From assembly GCA_023614405.1 (NCBI GenBank), contig CM042692.1, positions 119,033,503-119,097,502 of the forward strand: a stretch of 64,000 nucleotides of DNA. The letters are read 5' to 3'. Positions 1 through 13,474 of this stretch are shown in pieces (the first letter of the stretch is position 1; every line of letters begins with the position of its first letter). The notes under the pieces are model-generated. The model worked only from the letters and a program-made list of their open reading frames with translations. It was not told the origin of the DNA and ran no database searches. This DNA comes from Avena insularis (Eukaryota; Streptophyta; Magnoliopsida; Poales; Poaceae). Position numbers and translations under genes: made by a program.

Positions 1-3000
1 GAATAGTCATGAAATGACTCCAGTTGTTGTTAGTAAAAAGAACACACATGCAATGACACTGGTGGATCCATATGTGGTCTCTGAAGATAACACACATGCA
101 ATGACTCTGGCTATTGTTAGTAAAAAGAGCACACATGCAATGACACTGGTGGATCCATAGGTGGATTGTGAAAAGAACACACATGCAATGACTCTGGTTG
201 TTGTTAGTAAAAAGAAAACACATGCATTGACACTCGTGGATCCATGTGTGGTCTCTAAAGAGAACACACATTTCAATGACACTGGTGGATCCATATGTGG
301 TATGTGAAAAGAACACACATGCAATGACTCTAGTTGATGTTAGTAAAAAGAACACACGTGCAATGACACTGGTGGATCCATGTGTGGTCTCTAAAGAGAA
401 CACACATTTCAATGACACTAGTGGATCCATATGTGGTATGTGAAAAGAACACACATGCAATGACTCAAGTTGTTGTTAGTAAAAAGAACACACATGCAAT
501 GACTCAAGTTGTTGTTAGTAAAAAGAACACACATGCAATGACATTGCTGGATCCATGTGTGGTCTCTAAAGAGAACACACATTTCAATGACAATGGTGGA
601 TCCATATGCGGTATGTGAAAAGAACGCACATGCAATTACTCTAGTTGTTGTTAGTAAAAAGAACACACATGCAATGACACTGGTGGAACCATCTGTGGTC
701 TCTGAAGAGAACACACATGCAATGACTCTGGTTGTTGTTAGTTAAAAGAACACACATGCAATGACTCTGGTTGTTGTTAGTAGAAAGAGCACACATGCAA
801 TGACACTGGTGGATCCATGTGTGGTCTCTGAAGAGAACACACATTTCAATGCGAGGGTTGGATCGATATGTGGTATGTGAAAAGAACACACATGCAATGA
901 CTCTAGTTGATGTTAGTAAAAAGAACACACGTGCAATGACACTGGTGGATCCATGTGTGGTCTCTAAAGAGAACACACATTTCAATGACACTGGTGGATC
1001 CATATGTGGTATGTGAAAAGAACACACGTGCAATGACTCTAGTTGTTGTTAGTAAAAAGAACACACATGCAATGACTCAAGTTCTTGTTAGTAAAAAGAA
1101 CACACATGCAATTACTCCAGTTGTTGTTAGTAAAAAGAACACACATGCAATGACACTGGTGGAACCATTTGTGGTCCCTGAAGAGAACACACATGCAATG
1201 ACTCTGGTTGTTGTTAGTAAAAAGAACACACATGCAATGACTCTGGTTGTTGTTAGTAAAAAGAGCACACATGCAATGACACGGGTGGATCCATGTGTGG
1301 TCTCTGAAGAGAACACACATTTCAATGACACTGGTGGATCCATATGTGGTATGTGAAAAGAACACACATGCAATGATTCCAGTTGTTGTTAGTAAAAGAA
1401 CACACATGCAATGACACTGGTGGATCCATGTGTGGTCTCTAAAGAGGACACGCATGCAATGACTCTGGCTATTGTTAGTAAAAAGAGCGCACATGCAATG
1501 ACCATGGTGGATCTATAGGTGGATTGTGAAAAGAACACACATGCAATGACTCTGGTTGTTTTTAGTAAAAACAACACATATGCAATGACACTGGTGGATC
1601 CATGTCTGGTCTCTGAAGAGAACACACATGCAATGAGTCGAGTTGTTGTTAGTAAAAAGAACATACATGTAATGACACTGGTGGATCCATGTGTGGTCTC
1701 TGAAGAGAACACACATGCAATAACTCCAGCTGTGGTTAATGAGAAGAACACACATTTCAATGACACTGTTGGATCCATATGTGGTATGTGAAAAGAACAC
1801 ACATGCAATGACTCTAGTTGTTGTTAGTAAAAAGAACACACATGCAATGACTCTGCTTGTTGTTAGTAAAAAGAACACACATGCAATGACTCTGGTTGTT
1901 GTTAGTAAAAAGAGCACACATGCAATGACACGGGTGGATCCATGTGTGGTCACTGAAGAGAACCCACATTTCAATGACACTGGTGGATCTATATGTGGTA
2001 TGTGAAAAGAACACACATGCAATGACTCTAGTTGTTGTTAGTAAAAAGAACACACATGCAATGGCACTGGTGGATCCATGTGTGGTCTCTGAAGAGAACA
2101 CACATGCAATAACTCTACCTGTGGTTAATGAGGAGAACACACATTTCAATGACACTGGTGAATCTATATGTGGTATGTGAAAAGAATAGTCATGAAATGA
2201 CTCTAGTTGTTGTTAGTAAAAAGAGCACACATGTAATGACACTGGTGGATCCATGTGTGGTCTCTAAAGAGAACACACATTTCAATGACACTGGTGGATC
2301 CATATGTGGTATGTGAAAAGAACACACATGCAATGAGTCTAGTTGTTATTAGTAAAAAGAACATACATGCAATGACACTGGTGGATCCATGTGTGGTCTC
2401 TGAAGAGAACACACATGCAATAACTCCAGCTATGGTTAATGAGAAAAACACACATTTCAATGACACTAGTGGATCCATATGTGGTATGTGAAAAGAACAC
2501 ACATCAATGACTCTAGTTGTTGTTAGTAAAAAGAACACACATGCAATGACTCTGCTTGTTGTTAGTAAAAAGAACAACATGTAATGACTCTGGTTGTTGT
2601 TAGTAAAAAGAGCACACATGCAATGACACGGGTGGATCCATGTGTGGTCACTGAAGAGAACACACATCTCAATGACACCGGTGGATCCATATATGGTATG
2701 TGAAAAGAACACACATGCAATGACTCCAGTTGTTATTAGTAAAAAGAACACACATGCAATGACACTGGTGGATCCATGTGTGGTCTCTCAAGAGAACACA
2801 CATGCAATAACTCTAGATGTGGTTAATGAGAAGAACACACATTTCAATGATACTGGTGGATCCATATGTGGTATGTGAAAATAATAGTCATGAAATGACT
2901 CCAGTTGTTGTTAGTAAAAAGAACACACATGCAATGACACTGGTGGATCCATGTGTGGTCTCTAAAGAGGACACGCATGCAATGACTCTGGCTATTGTTA

Positions 3001-4098
3001 GTAAAAAGAGCGCACATGCAATGACCATGGTGGATCTATAGGTGGATTGTGACAAGAACACACATGCAATGACTCTGGTTGTTGTTAGTAAAAACAACAC
3101 ATATGCAATGACATTGGTGGATCCATGTCTGGTCTCTGAAGACAACACACATGCAATGAGTACAGTTGTTGTTAGTAAAAAGAACATACATGTAATGACA
3201 CTGGTGGATCCATGTGTGGTCTCTAAAGAGAACACACATTTCAATGACACTGGTGGATCCATATGTGGTATGTGAAAAGAACACACATGCAATTAGTCTA
3301 GTTGTTATTAGTAAAAAGAACATACATGCAATGACACTGGTGGATCCATGTGTGGTCTCTGAAGAGAACACACATGCAATAACTCCAGTTGTGGTTAATG
3401 AGAAGAACACACATTTCAATGACACTGGTGGATCCATATGTGCTATGTGAAAAGAATAGTCATGAAATGACTCTGGTTGTTGTTAGTAAAAAGAGCACAT
3501 ATGCAATGACACTGGTGGATCCGTAGGTGGTCTCTGAAGAGAACACACATGCAATGACACTAGTGGATCCATATGTGGTATGTGAAAAGAACACACATGC
3601 AATGACTCCAGCTGTTGTTAGTAAAAAGAACACACATGCAATGACATTGCTGGATCCATGTGTGGTCTCTGAACAGAACACACATTTCAATGACACTGGT
3701 GGATCCATATGTGGTATGTGAAAAGAACACACATGCAATGACTCCAGTTGTTGATAGTAAAAAGAACACACATGCAATGACACTGGTGGATCCATCTATG
3801 GTCTCTAAAGAGCACACACATGCAATGACTCTGGTTGTTGTTAGTAAAAAGAACACACATGCAATGACTCTGGTTGTTGTTAGTAGAAAGAGCACACATG
3901 CAATGGCACTGGTGGATCCATGTGTGGTCTCTAAAGAGAACACACATTTCAATGATGGATCCATATGTGGTATGTGAAAAGAACACACATGCAATGACTC
4001 CAGTTGTTGTTAGTAAAAGAACATACCTGCAATGACACTGGTGGATCCATGTGTGGTCTCTGAAGAGAACACACATGCAATGACTCTAGCTGTGGTTA

Positions 4099-7000
4099 AT
4101 GAGAAGAACACACATTTCAATGACACTAGTGGATACATATGTGGTATGTGAAAAGAATAGTCATGAAATGACTCCAGTTGTTGTTAGTGAAAAGAACACA
4201 CATGCAATGACACTGGTGGATCCATATGTGGTCTATGAAGAGAACACACATGCAATGACTCTGGCTATTGTTAGTAAAAAGAGCACAGATGCAATGACAC
4301 TGGTGGATCCATAGGTGGATTGTGAAAAGAACACACATGCAATGACTCTGTTTGTTGTTAGTAAAAGGAAAACACATGCATTGACATCAGGATCCATGTG
4401 TGGTCTCTAAAGAGAACACACATTTCAATGACACTGGTGGATCCATATGTGGTATGTGAAAAGAACACACATGCAATGACTCTAGTTGATGTTAGTAAAA
4501 AGAACACACGTGCAATGACACTGGTGGATCCATGTGTGGTCTCTAAAGAGAACACACATTTCAATGACACTGGTGGACCCATATGTGGTATGTGAAAATA
4601 ACACACATGCAATGACTCTAGTTGTTGTTAGTAGAAAGAACACACATGCAATGACTCAAGTTGTTGTTAGTAAAAAGACCACACATGCAATGACATTGCT
4701 GGATCCATGTGTGGTCTCTGAAGAGAACACACATTTCAATGACACTGGTGGATCCATATGCGGTATGTGAAAAGAACACACATGCAATTACTCCAGTTGT
4801 TGTTAGTAAAAAGAACACACATGCAAGGACACTGGTGGAACCATCTATGGTCTCTGAAGAGAACACACATGCAATGACCCTGGTTGTTGTTAGTAAAAGG
4901 AACACACATGCAATGACTCTGGTTGTTGTTAGTAGAAAGAGCAGACATGCAATGACACTGGTGGATCCATGTGTGGTCTCTGAAGAGAACACACATTTCA
5001 ATGACACTGGTGGATCGATATGTGGTATGTGAAAAGAACACACATGCAATGACTAGAGTTGTTGTTAGTAAAAGAACACACATGCAATGACACTGGTGGA
5101 TCCATGTGTGGTCTCTAAAGAGAACACACATTTCAATGACACTGGTGGATCCATATGTGGTATGTGAAAAGAACACACATGCAATGACTCTAGCTATGGT
5201 TAATGAGAAGAACACACATTTCAATGACACTAGTGGATCCATATGTGGTATGTGAATAGAATAGTCATGAAATGACTCCAGTTGTTGTTAGTAAAAAGAA
5301 CACACATGCAATGACACTGGTGGATCCATATGTGGTCTCTGAAGAGAACACACATGCAATGACTCTGGCTATTGTTAGTAAAAAGAGCACACATGCAATG
5401 ACACTGGTGGATCCATAGGTGGATTGTGAAAAGAACACACATGCAATGACTCTGTTTGTTGTTAGTAAAAGGAAAACACATGCATTGACACTCGTGGATC
5501 CATGTGTGGTCTCTAAAGAGAACACACATTTCAATGACACTGGTGGATCCATATGTGGTATGTGAAAAGAACACACATGCAATGACTCTAGTTGATGTTA
5601 GTAAAAAGAACACACGTGCAATGACACTGGTGGATCCATGTGTGGTCTCTAAAGAGAACACACATTTCAATGACACTGGTGGATCCATATGTGGTATGTG
5701 AAAAGAACACACATGCAATGACTCTAGTTGTTGTTAGTAAAAAGAACACACATGCATTGACTCAAGTTGTTGTTAGTAAAAAGAACACACATGCAATGAC
5801 ATTGCTGGATCCATGTGTGGTCTCTGAAGAGAACAAACATTTCAATGACACTGGTGGATCCATATGCGGTATGTGAAAAGAACACACATGCAATTACTCC
5901 AGTTGTTGTTAGTAAAAAGAACACACATGCAAGGACACTGGTGGAACCATCTATGGTCTCTGAAGAGAATACACATGCAATGACTCTGGTTGTTGTTAGT
6001 AAAAGGAACACACATGCAATGACTCTGGTTGTTGTTAGTAGAAAGAGCACACATGCAATGACACTGGTGGATCCATGTGTGGTCTCTGAAGAGAACACAC
6101 ATTTCAATGACACTGGTGGATCGATATGTGGTATGTGAAAAGAACACACATGCAATGACTCCAGTTGTTGTTAGTAAAAGAACACACATGCAATGACACT
6201 GGTGGATCCATGTGTGGTCTCTAAAGAGAACACACATTTCAATGACACTGGTGGATCCATATGTGGTATGTGAAAAGAACACACATGCAATGACTCTAGC
6301 TGTGGTTAATGAGAAGAACACACATTTCAATGACACTAGTGGATCCATATGTGGTATGTGAAAAGAATAGTCATGAAATGACTCCAGTTGTTGTTAGTAA
6401 AAAGAACACACATGCAATGACACTGGTGGATCCATATGTGGTCTCTGAAGAGAACACACATGCAATGACTCTGGCTATTGTTAGTAAAAAGAGCACACAT
6501 GCAATGACACTGGTGGATCCATAGGTGGATTGTGAAAAGAACACACATGCAATGACTCTATTTATTGTTAGTAAAAGGAAAACACATGCATTGACACTCG
6601 TGGATCCATGTGTGGTCTCTAAAGAGAACACACATTTCAATGACACTGGTGGATCCATATGTGGTATGTGAAAAGAACACACATGCAATGACTCTAGTTG
6701 ATGTTAGTAAAAAGAACACACGTGCAATGACACTGGTGGATCCATGTGTGGTCTCTAAAGAGAACACACATTTCAATGACACTGGTGGATCCATATGTGG
6801 TATGTGAAAAGAACACACATGCAATGACTCTAGTTGTTGTTAGTAAAAAGAACACACATGCAATGACTCAAGTTGTTGTTAGTAAAAAGAACACACATGC
6901 AATGACATTGCTGGATCCATGTGTGGTCTCTGAAGAGAACACACATTTCAATGACACTGGTGGATCCATATGCGGTATGTGAAAAGAACACACATGTAAT

Positions 7001-9190
7001 TACTCCAGTTGTTGTTAGTAAAAAGAACACACATGCAAGGACACTAGTGGAACCATCTATGGTCTCTGAAGAGAACACACATGCAATGACTCTGGTTGTT
7101 GTTAGTAAAAGGAACACACATGCAATGACTCTGGTTGTTGTTAGTAGAAAGAGCAAACATGCAATGACACTGGTGGATCCATGTGTGGTCTCTGAAGAGA
7201 ACACACATTTCAATGACACTGGTGGATCCATATGTGGTATGTGAAAGGAACACACATGCAATGTCTCCAGTTGTTGTTAGTAAAAGAACACACATGCAAT
7301 GACACTGGTGGATCCATGTGTGGTCTCTAAAGATAACACACATTTCAATGACACTGGTGGATCCATATGTGGTATGTGAAAAGAACACACATGCAATGAC
7401 TCTAGCTGTGGTTAATGAGAAGAACACACATTTCAATGACACTAGTGGATCCATATGTGGTATGTGAAAAGAATAGTCATGAAATGACTCCAGTTGTTGT
7501 TAGTAAAAAGAACACACATGCAATGACACTGGTGGATCAATATGTGGTCTCTGAAGAGAACACACATGCAATGACTCTGGCTATTGTTAGTAAAAAGAGC
7601 ACACATGCAATGACACTGGTGGATCCATAGGTGGATTGTGAAAAGAACACACATGCAATGACTCTGTTTGTTGTTAGTAAAAGGAAAACACATGCATTGA
7701 CACTCGTGGATCCATGTGTGGTCTCTAAAGAGAACACACATTTCAATGACACTGGTGGATCCATATGTGGTATGTGAAAAGAACACACATGCAATGACTC
7801 TAGTTGATGTTAGTAAAAAGAACACACGCAATGACCTTTGGTGGATCCATGTGTGGTCTCTAAAGAGAACACACATTTCAATGACACTGGTGGATCCATA
7901 TGTGGTATGTGAAAAGAACACACATGCAATGACTCTAGTTGTTGTTAGTAAAAAGAACACACATGCAATGACTCAAGTTGTTGTTAGTAAAAAGAACACA
8001 CATGCAATGACATTGCTGGATCCATGTGTGGTCTCTGAAGAGAACAAACATTTCAATGACACTGGTGGATCCATATGCGGTATGTGAAAAGAACACACAT
8101 GCAATTACTCCAGTTGTTGTTAGTAAAAAGAACACACATGCAAGGACACTGGTGGAACCATCTATGGTCTCTGAAGAGAATACACATGCAATGACTCTGG
8201 TTGTTGTTAGTAAAAGGAACACACATGCAATGACTCTGGTTGTTGTTAGTAGAAAGAGCACACATGCAATGACACTGGTGGATCCATGTGTGGTCTCTGA
8301 AGAGAACACACATTTCAATGACACTGGTGGATCGATATGTGGTATGTGAAAAGAACACACATGCAATGACTCCAGTTGTTGTTAGTAAAAGAACACACAT
8401 GCAATGACACTGGTGGATCCATGTGTGGTCTCTAAAGAGAACACACATTTCAATGACACTGGTGGATCCATATGTGGTATGTGAAAAGAACACACATGCA
8501 ATGACTCTAGCTGTGGTTAATGAGAAGAACACACATTTCAATGACACTAGTGGATCCATATGTGGTATGTGAAAAGAATAGTCATGAAATGACTCCAGTT
8601 GTTGTTAGTAAAAAGAACACACATGCAATGACACTGGTGGATCCATATGTGGTCTCTGAAGAGAACACACATGCAATGACTCTGGCTATTGTTAGTAAAA
8701 AGAGCACACATGCAATGACACTGGTGGATCCATAGGTGGATTGTGAAAAGAACACACATGCAATGACTCTGTTTGTTGTTAGTAAAAGGAAAACACATGC
8801 ATTGACACTCGTGGATCCATGTGTGGTCTCTAAAGAGAACACACATTTCAATGACACTGGTGGATCCATATGTGGTATGTGAAAAGAACACACATGCAAT
8901 GACTCTAGTTGATGTTAGTAAAAAGAACACACGTGCAATGACACTGGTGGATCCATGTGTGGTCTCTAAAGAGAACACACATTTCAATGACACTGGTGGA
9001 TCCATATGTGGTATGTGAAAAGAACACACATGCAATGAGTCTAGTTGTTGTTAGTAGAAAGAACACACATGCAATGACTCAAGTTGTTGTTAGTAAAAAG
9101 AACACACATGCAATGACATTGCTGGATCCATGTGTGGTCTCTGAAGAGAACACACATTTCAATGACACTGGTGGATCGATATGTGGTATG
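4099..9190. repeat. Higher-order repeat block, 1,106-bp period, about 4.6 copies
   Basis: Matching landmarks recur every 1,105-1,106 bp, for example at 4398, 5504, 6610, 7716 and 8821, and at 6309, 7415 and 8520. Parsing the copy starting near 6309 into monomers gives 25 units: eight of 48 bp, six of 49 bp, ten of 39 bp and one of 38 bp. These sum to exactly 1,106 bp, which supports the monomer definition. Copies differ by scattered substitutions and small indels; near 7830 a core is shortened to ACACACGCAATGACC. The block edges are approximate. Confidence 0.9.
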
Positions 9191-9266
9191 TGAAAAGAAC
9201 ACACATGTAGTGACTCCAGTTGTTGTTAGTAAAAGAACACACATGCAATGACACTGGTGGATCCAT

Positions 9267-12260
9267 GTGTGGTCTCTAAAGAGAACACACATTTCAATGA
9301 CACTGGTGGATCCATATGTGGTATGTGAAAAGAACACACATGCAATGAGTCTAGTTGTTATTAGTAAAAAGAACATACATGTAATGACACTGGTGGAACC
9401 ATCTGTGGTCTCTGAAGAGAACACACGTGCAATGAATCTGGTTGTTGTTAGTAAAAAGAACACACATGCAATGACTCTGGTTGTTGTTAGTAGAAAGAGC
9501 ACACATGCAATGACATTGGTGGATCCATGTGTGGTCTCTGAAGAGAACACACATTTCAATGACACTGGTGGATCCATATGTGGTATGTGAAAAGAACACA
9601 CATGCAATGACTCCAGTTGTTTTTAGTAAAAGAACACACATGCAATGACACTGGTGGATCCATGTGTGGTCTCTAAAGAGGACACGCATGCAATGACTCT
9701 GGCTATTGTTAGTAAAAAGAGCACACATGCAATGACCATGGTGGATCTATAGGTGGATTGTGAAAAGAACACACATGCAATGACTCTGGTTGTTATTAGT
9801 AAAAACAGCACATATGCAATGACACTGGTGGATCCATGTCTGGTCTCTAAAGAGAACACACATGCAATGAGTCGAGTTGTTGTTAGTAAAAAGAACATAC
9901 ATGTAATGACACTGGTGGATCCATGTGTGGTCTCTGAAGAGAACACACATGCAATAACTCCAGCTGTGGTTAATGAGAAGAACACACATTTCAATGACAC
10001 TGTTGGATCCATATGTGGTATGTGAAAAGAACACACATGCAATGACTCTAGTTGTTGTTAGTAAAAAGAACACACATGCAATGACTCTGCTTGTTGTTAG
10101 TAAAAAGAACACACATGCAATGACTCTGGTTGTTGTTAGTAAAAACAGCACACATGTAATGACACTGGTGTATCCATGTGTGGTCTCTAAAGAGAACACA
10201 CATTTCAATGACACTGGTGGATCCATATGTGGTATGTGAAAGAACACACATGCAATGAGTCTAGTTGTTATTATTAAAAAGAACATATATGTAATGACAC
10301 TGGTGGATCCATGTGTGGTCTCTGAAGAGAACACACATGCAATAACTCCAGCTGTGGTTAATGAGAAGAACACACATTTCAATGACACTGTTGGATCCAT
10401 ATGTGGTATGTGAAAGGAACACACATGCAATGACTCTAGTTGTTGTTAGTAAAAAGAACACACATGCAATGACTCTGCTTGTTGTTAGTAAAAAGAACAC
10501 ACATGCAATGACTCTGGTTGTTGTTAGTAAAAAGAGCACACATGCAATGACACGGGTGGATCCATGTGTGGTCACTGAAGAGAACCCACATTTCAATGAC
10601 ACAGGTGGATCTATATGTGGTATGTAAAAAGAACACACATGCAATGACTCTAGTTGTTGTTAGTAAAAAGAACACACATGCAATGACTCTGGTTGTTGTT
10701 AGTAGAAAGAGCACACATGCAATGACACTGGTGGATCCATGTGTGGTCTCTGAAGAGAACACACATTTCAATGGTGGATCCATATGTGGTATGTGAAAAG
10801 AACACACATGCAATGACTCTAGTTGTTGTTAGAAAAAAGAACACACATGCAATGACACTGGTGGATCCATGTGTGGTCTCTAAAGAGAACACACATTTCA
10901 ATGACACTGGTGGATCCATATGTGGTATGTGAAAAGAACACACATGCAATGAGTCTAGTTGTTATTAGTAAAAAGAACATACATGTAATGACACTAGTGG
11001 AACCATCTGTGGTCTCTGAAGAGAACACACATGCAATGAATCTGGTTGTTGTTAGTAAAAAGAACACACATGCAATGACTCTGGTTGTTGTTAGTAGAAA
11101 GAGCACACATGCAATGACACTGGTGGATCCATGTGTGGTCTCTAAAGAGAACACACATTTCAATGACACTGGTGGATCCATATGTGGTATGTGAAAAGAA
11201 CACACATGCAATGACTCCAGTTGTTTTTAGTAAAAGAACACACATGCAATGACACTGGTGGATCCATGTGTGGTCTCTAAAGAGGACACGCATGCAATGA
11301 CTCTGGCTATTGTTAGTAAAAAGAGCACACATGCAATGACCATGGTGGATCTATAGGTGGATTGTGAAAAGAACACACATGCAATGACTCTGGTTGTTAT
11401 TAGTAAAAACAGCGCATATGCAATGACACTGGTGGATCCATGTCTGGTCTCTGAAGAGAACACACATGCAATGAGTCGAGTTGTTGTTAGTAAAAAGAAC
11501 ATACATGTAATGACACTGGTGGATCCATGTGTGGTCTCTGAAGAGAACACACATGCAATAACTCCAGCTATGGTTAATGAGAAGAACACACATTTCAATG
11601 ACACTGTTGGATCCATATGTGGTATGTGAAAAGAACACACATGCAATGACTCTAGTTGTTGTTAGTAAAAAGAACACACATGCAATGACTCTGCTTGTTG
11701 TTAGTAAAAAGAACATACATGCAATGACTCTGGTTGTTGTTAGTAAAAAGAGCACACATGTAATGACACTGGTGTATCCATGTGTGGTCTCTAAAGAGAA
11801 CACACATTTCAATGACACTGGTGTATCCATATGTGGTATGTGAAAGAACACAAATGCAATGAGTCTAGTTGTTATTATTAAAAAGAACATATATGTAATG
11901 ACACTGGTGGATCCATGTGTGGTCTCTGAAGAGAACACACATGCAATAACTCCAGCTGTGGTTAATGAGAAGAACACACATTTCAATGACACTGTTGGAT
12001 CCATATGTGGTATGTGAAAGGAACACACATGCAATGACTCTAGTTGTTGTTAGTAAAAAGAACACACATGCAATGACTCTGCTTGTTGTTAGTAAAAAGA
12101 ACACACATGCAATGACTCTGGTTGTTGTTAGTAAAAAGAGCACACATGCAATGACACGGGTGGATCCATGTGTGGTCACTGAAGAGAACCCACATTTCAA
12201 TGACACCGGTGGATCTATATGTGGTATGTAAAAAGAACACACATGCAATGACTCTAGTTG
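9267..12260. repeat. Higher-order repeat block, 1,604-bp period, about two copies
   Basis: Landmarks pair at a constant offset of 1,604 bp: 9267/10871, 9623/11227, 9753/11357, 9973/11577, 10361/11965 and 10566/12170. Beyond about 12260 the register is lost. The second copy is close to the first, with isolated substitutions. Confidence 0.85.
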
Positions 12261-13474
12261 TTGTTAGTAAAAAGAACACACATGCAATGGCACTGGTGGA
12301 TCCATGTGTGGTCTCTGAAGAGAACACACATGCAATAACTCTAGCTGTGGTTAATGAGGAGAACACACATTTCAATGACACTGGTGAATCTATATGTGGT
12401 ATGTGAAAAGAATAGTCATGAAATGACTCTAGTTGTTGTTTGTAAAAAGAGCACACATGTAATAACACTGGTGGATCCATGTGTGGTCTCTAAAGAGAAC
12501 ACACATTTCAATGACACTGGTGGATCCATATGTGGTATGTGAAAAGAACACACATGCAATGAGTCTAGTTGTTATTAGTAAAAAGAACATACATGCAATG
12601 ACACTGGTGGATCCATGTGTGGTCTCTGAAGAGAACACACATGCAATAACTCCAGCTGTGGTTAATGAGAAGAACACACATTTCAATGACACTGGTGGAT
12701 CCATATGTGGTATGTGAAAAGAACACACATCAATGACTCTAGTTGTTGTTAGTAAAAAAAACACATGCAATGACTCTGCTTGTTTTTTAGTAAAAAGAAC
12801 ACACATGTAATGACTCTGGTTGTTGTTAGTAAAAAGAGCACACATGCAATGACACGGGTGGATCCATGTGTGGTCACTGAAGAGAACACACATTTCAATG
12901 ACACCGGTGGATCCATGTGTGGTCTCTCAAGAGAACACACATGCAATAACTCTAGCTGTGGTTAATGAGAAGAACACACATTTCAATGATACTGGTGGAT
13001 CCATATGTGGTATGTGAAAATAATAGTCATGAAATGACTCCAGTTGTTGTTAGTAAAAAGAACACACATGCAATGACATTGGTGGATCCATGTGTGGTCT
13101 CTAAAGAGGACACGCATGCAATGACTCTGGCTATTGTTAGTAAAAAGAGCCCACATGCAATGACCATGGTGGATCTATAGGTGGATTCTGACAAGAACAC
13201 ACATGCAATGACTCTGGTTGTTGTTAGTAAAAACAGCACATATGCAATGATACAGGTGGATCCATGTCTGGTGTCTGAAGAGAACACACATGCAATGAGT
13301 CCAGTTGTTGTTATTAAAAGAACATACATGTAATGACACTGGTGGATCCATGTGTGGTCTCTGAAGAGAACACACATGCAATAACTCCAGCTGTGGTTAA
13401 TGAGAAGAACACACATTTCAATGACACTGGTGGATCCATATGTGGTATGTGAAAAGAACACACATGCAATGACT

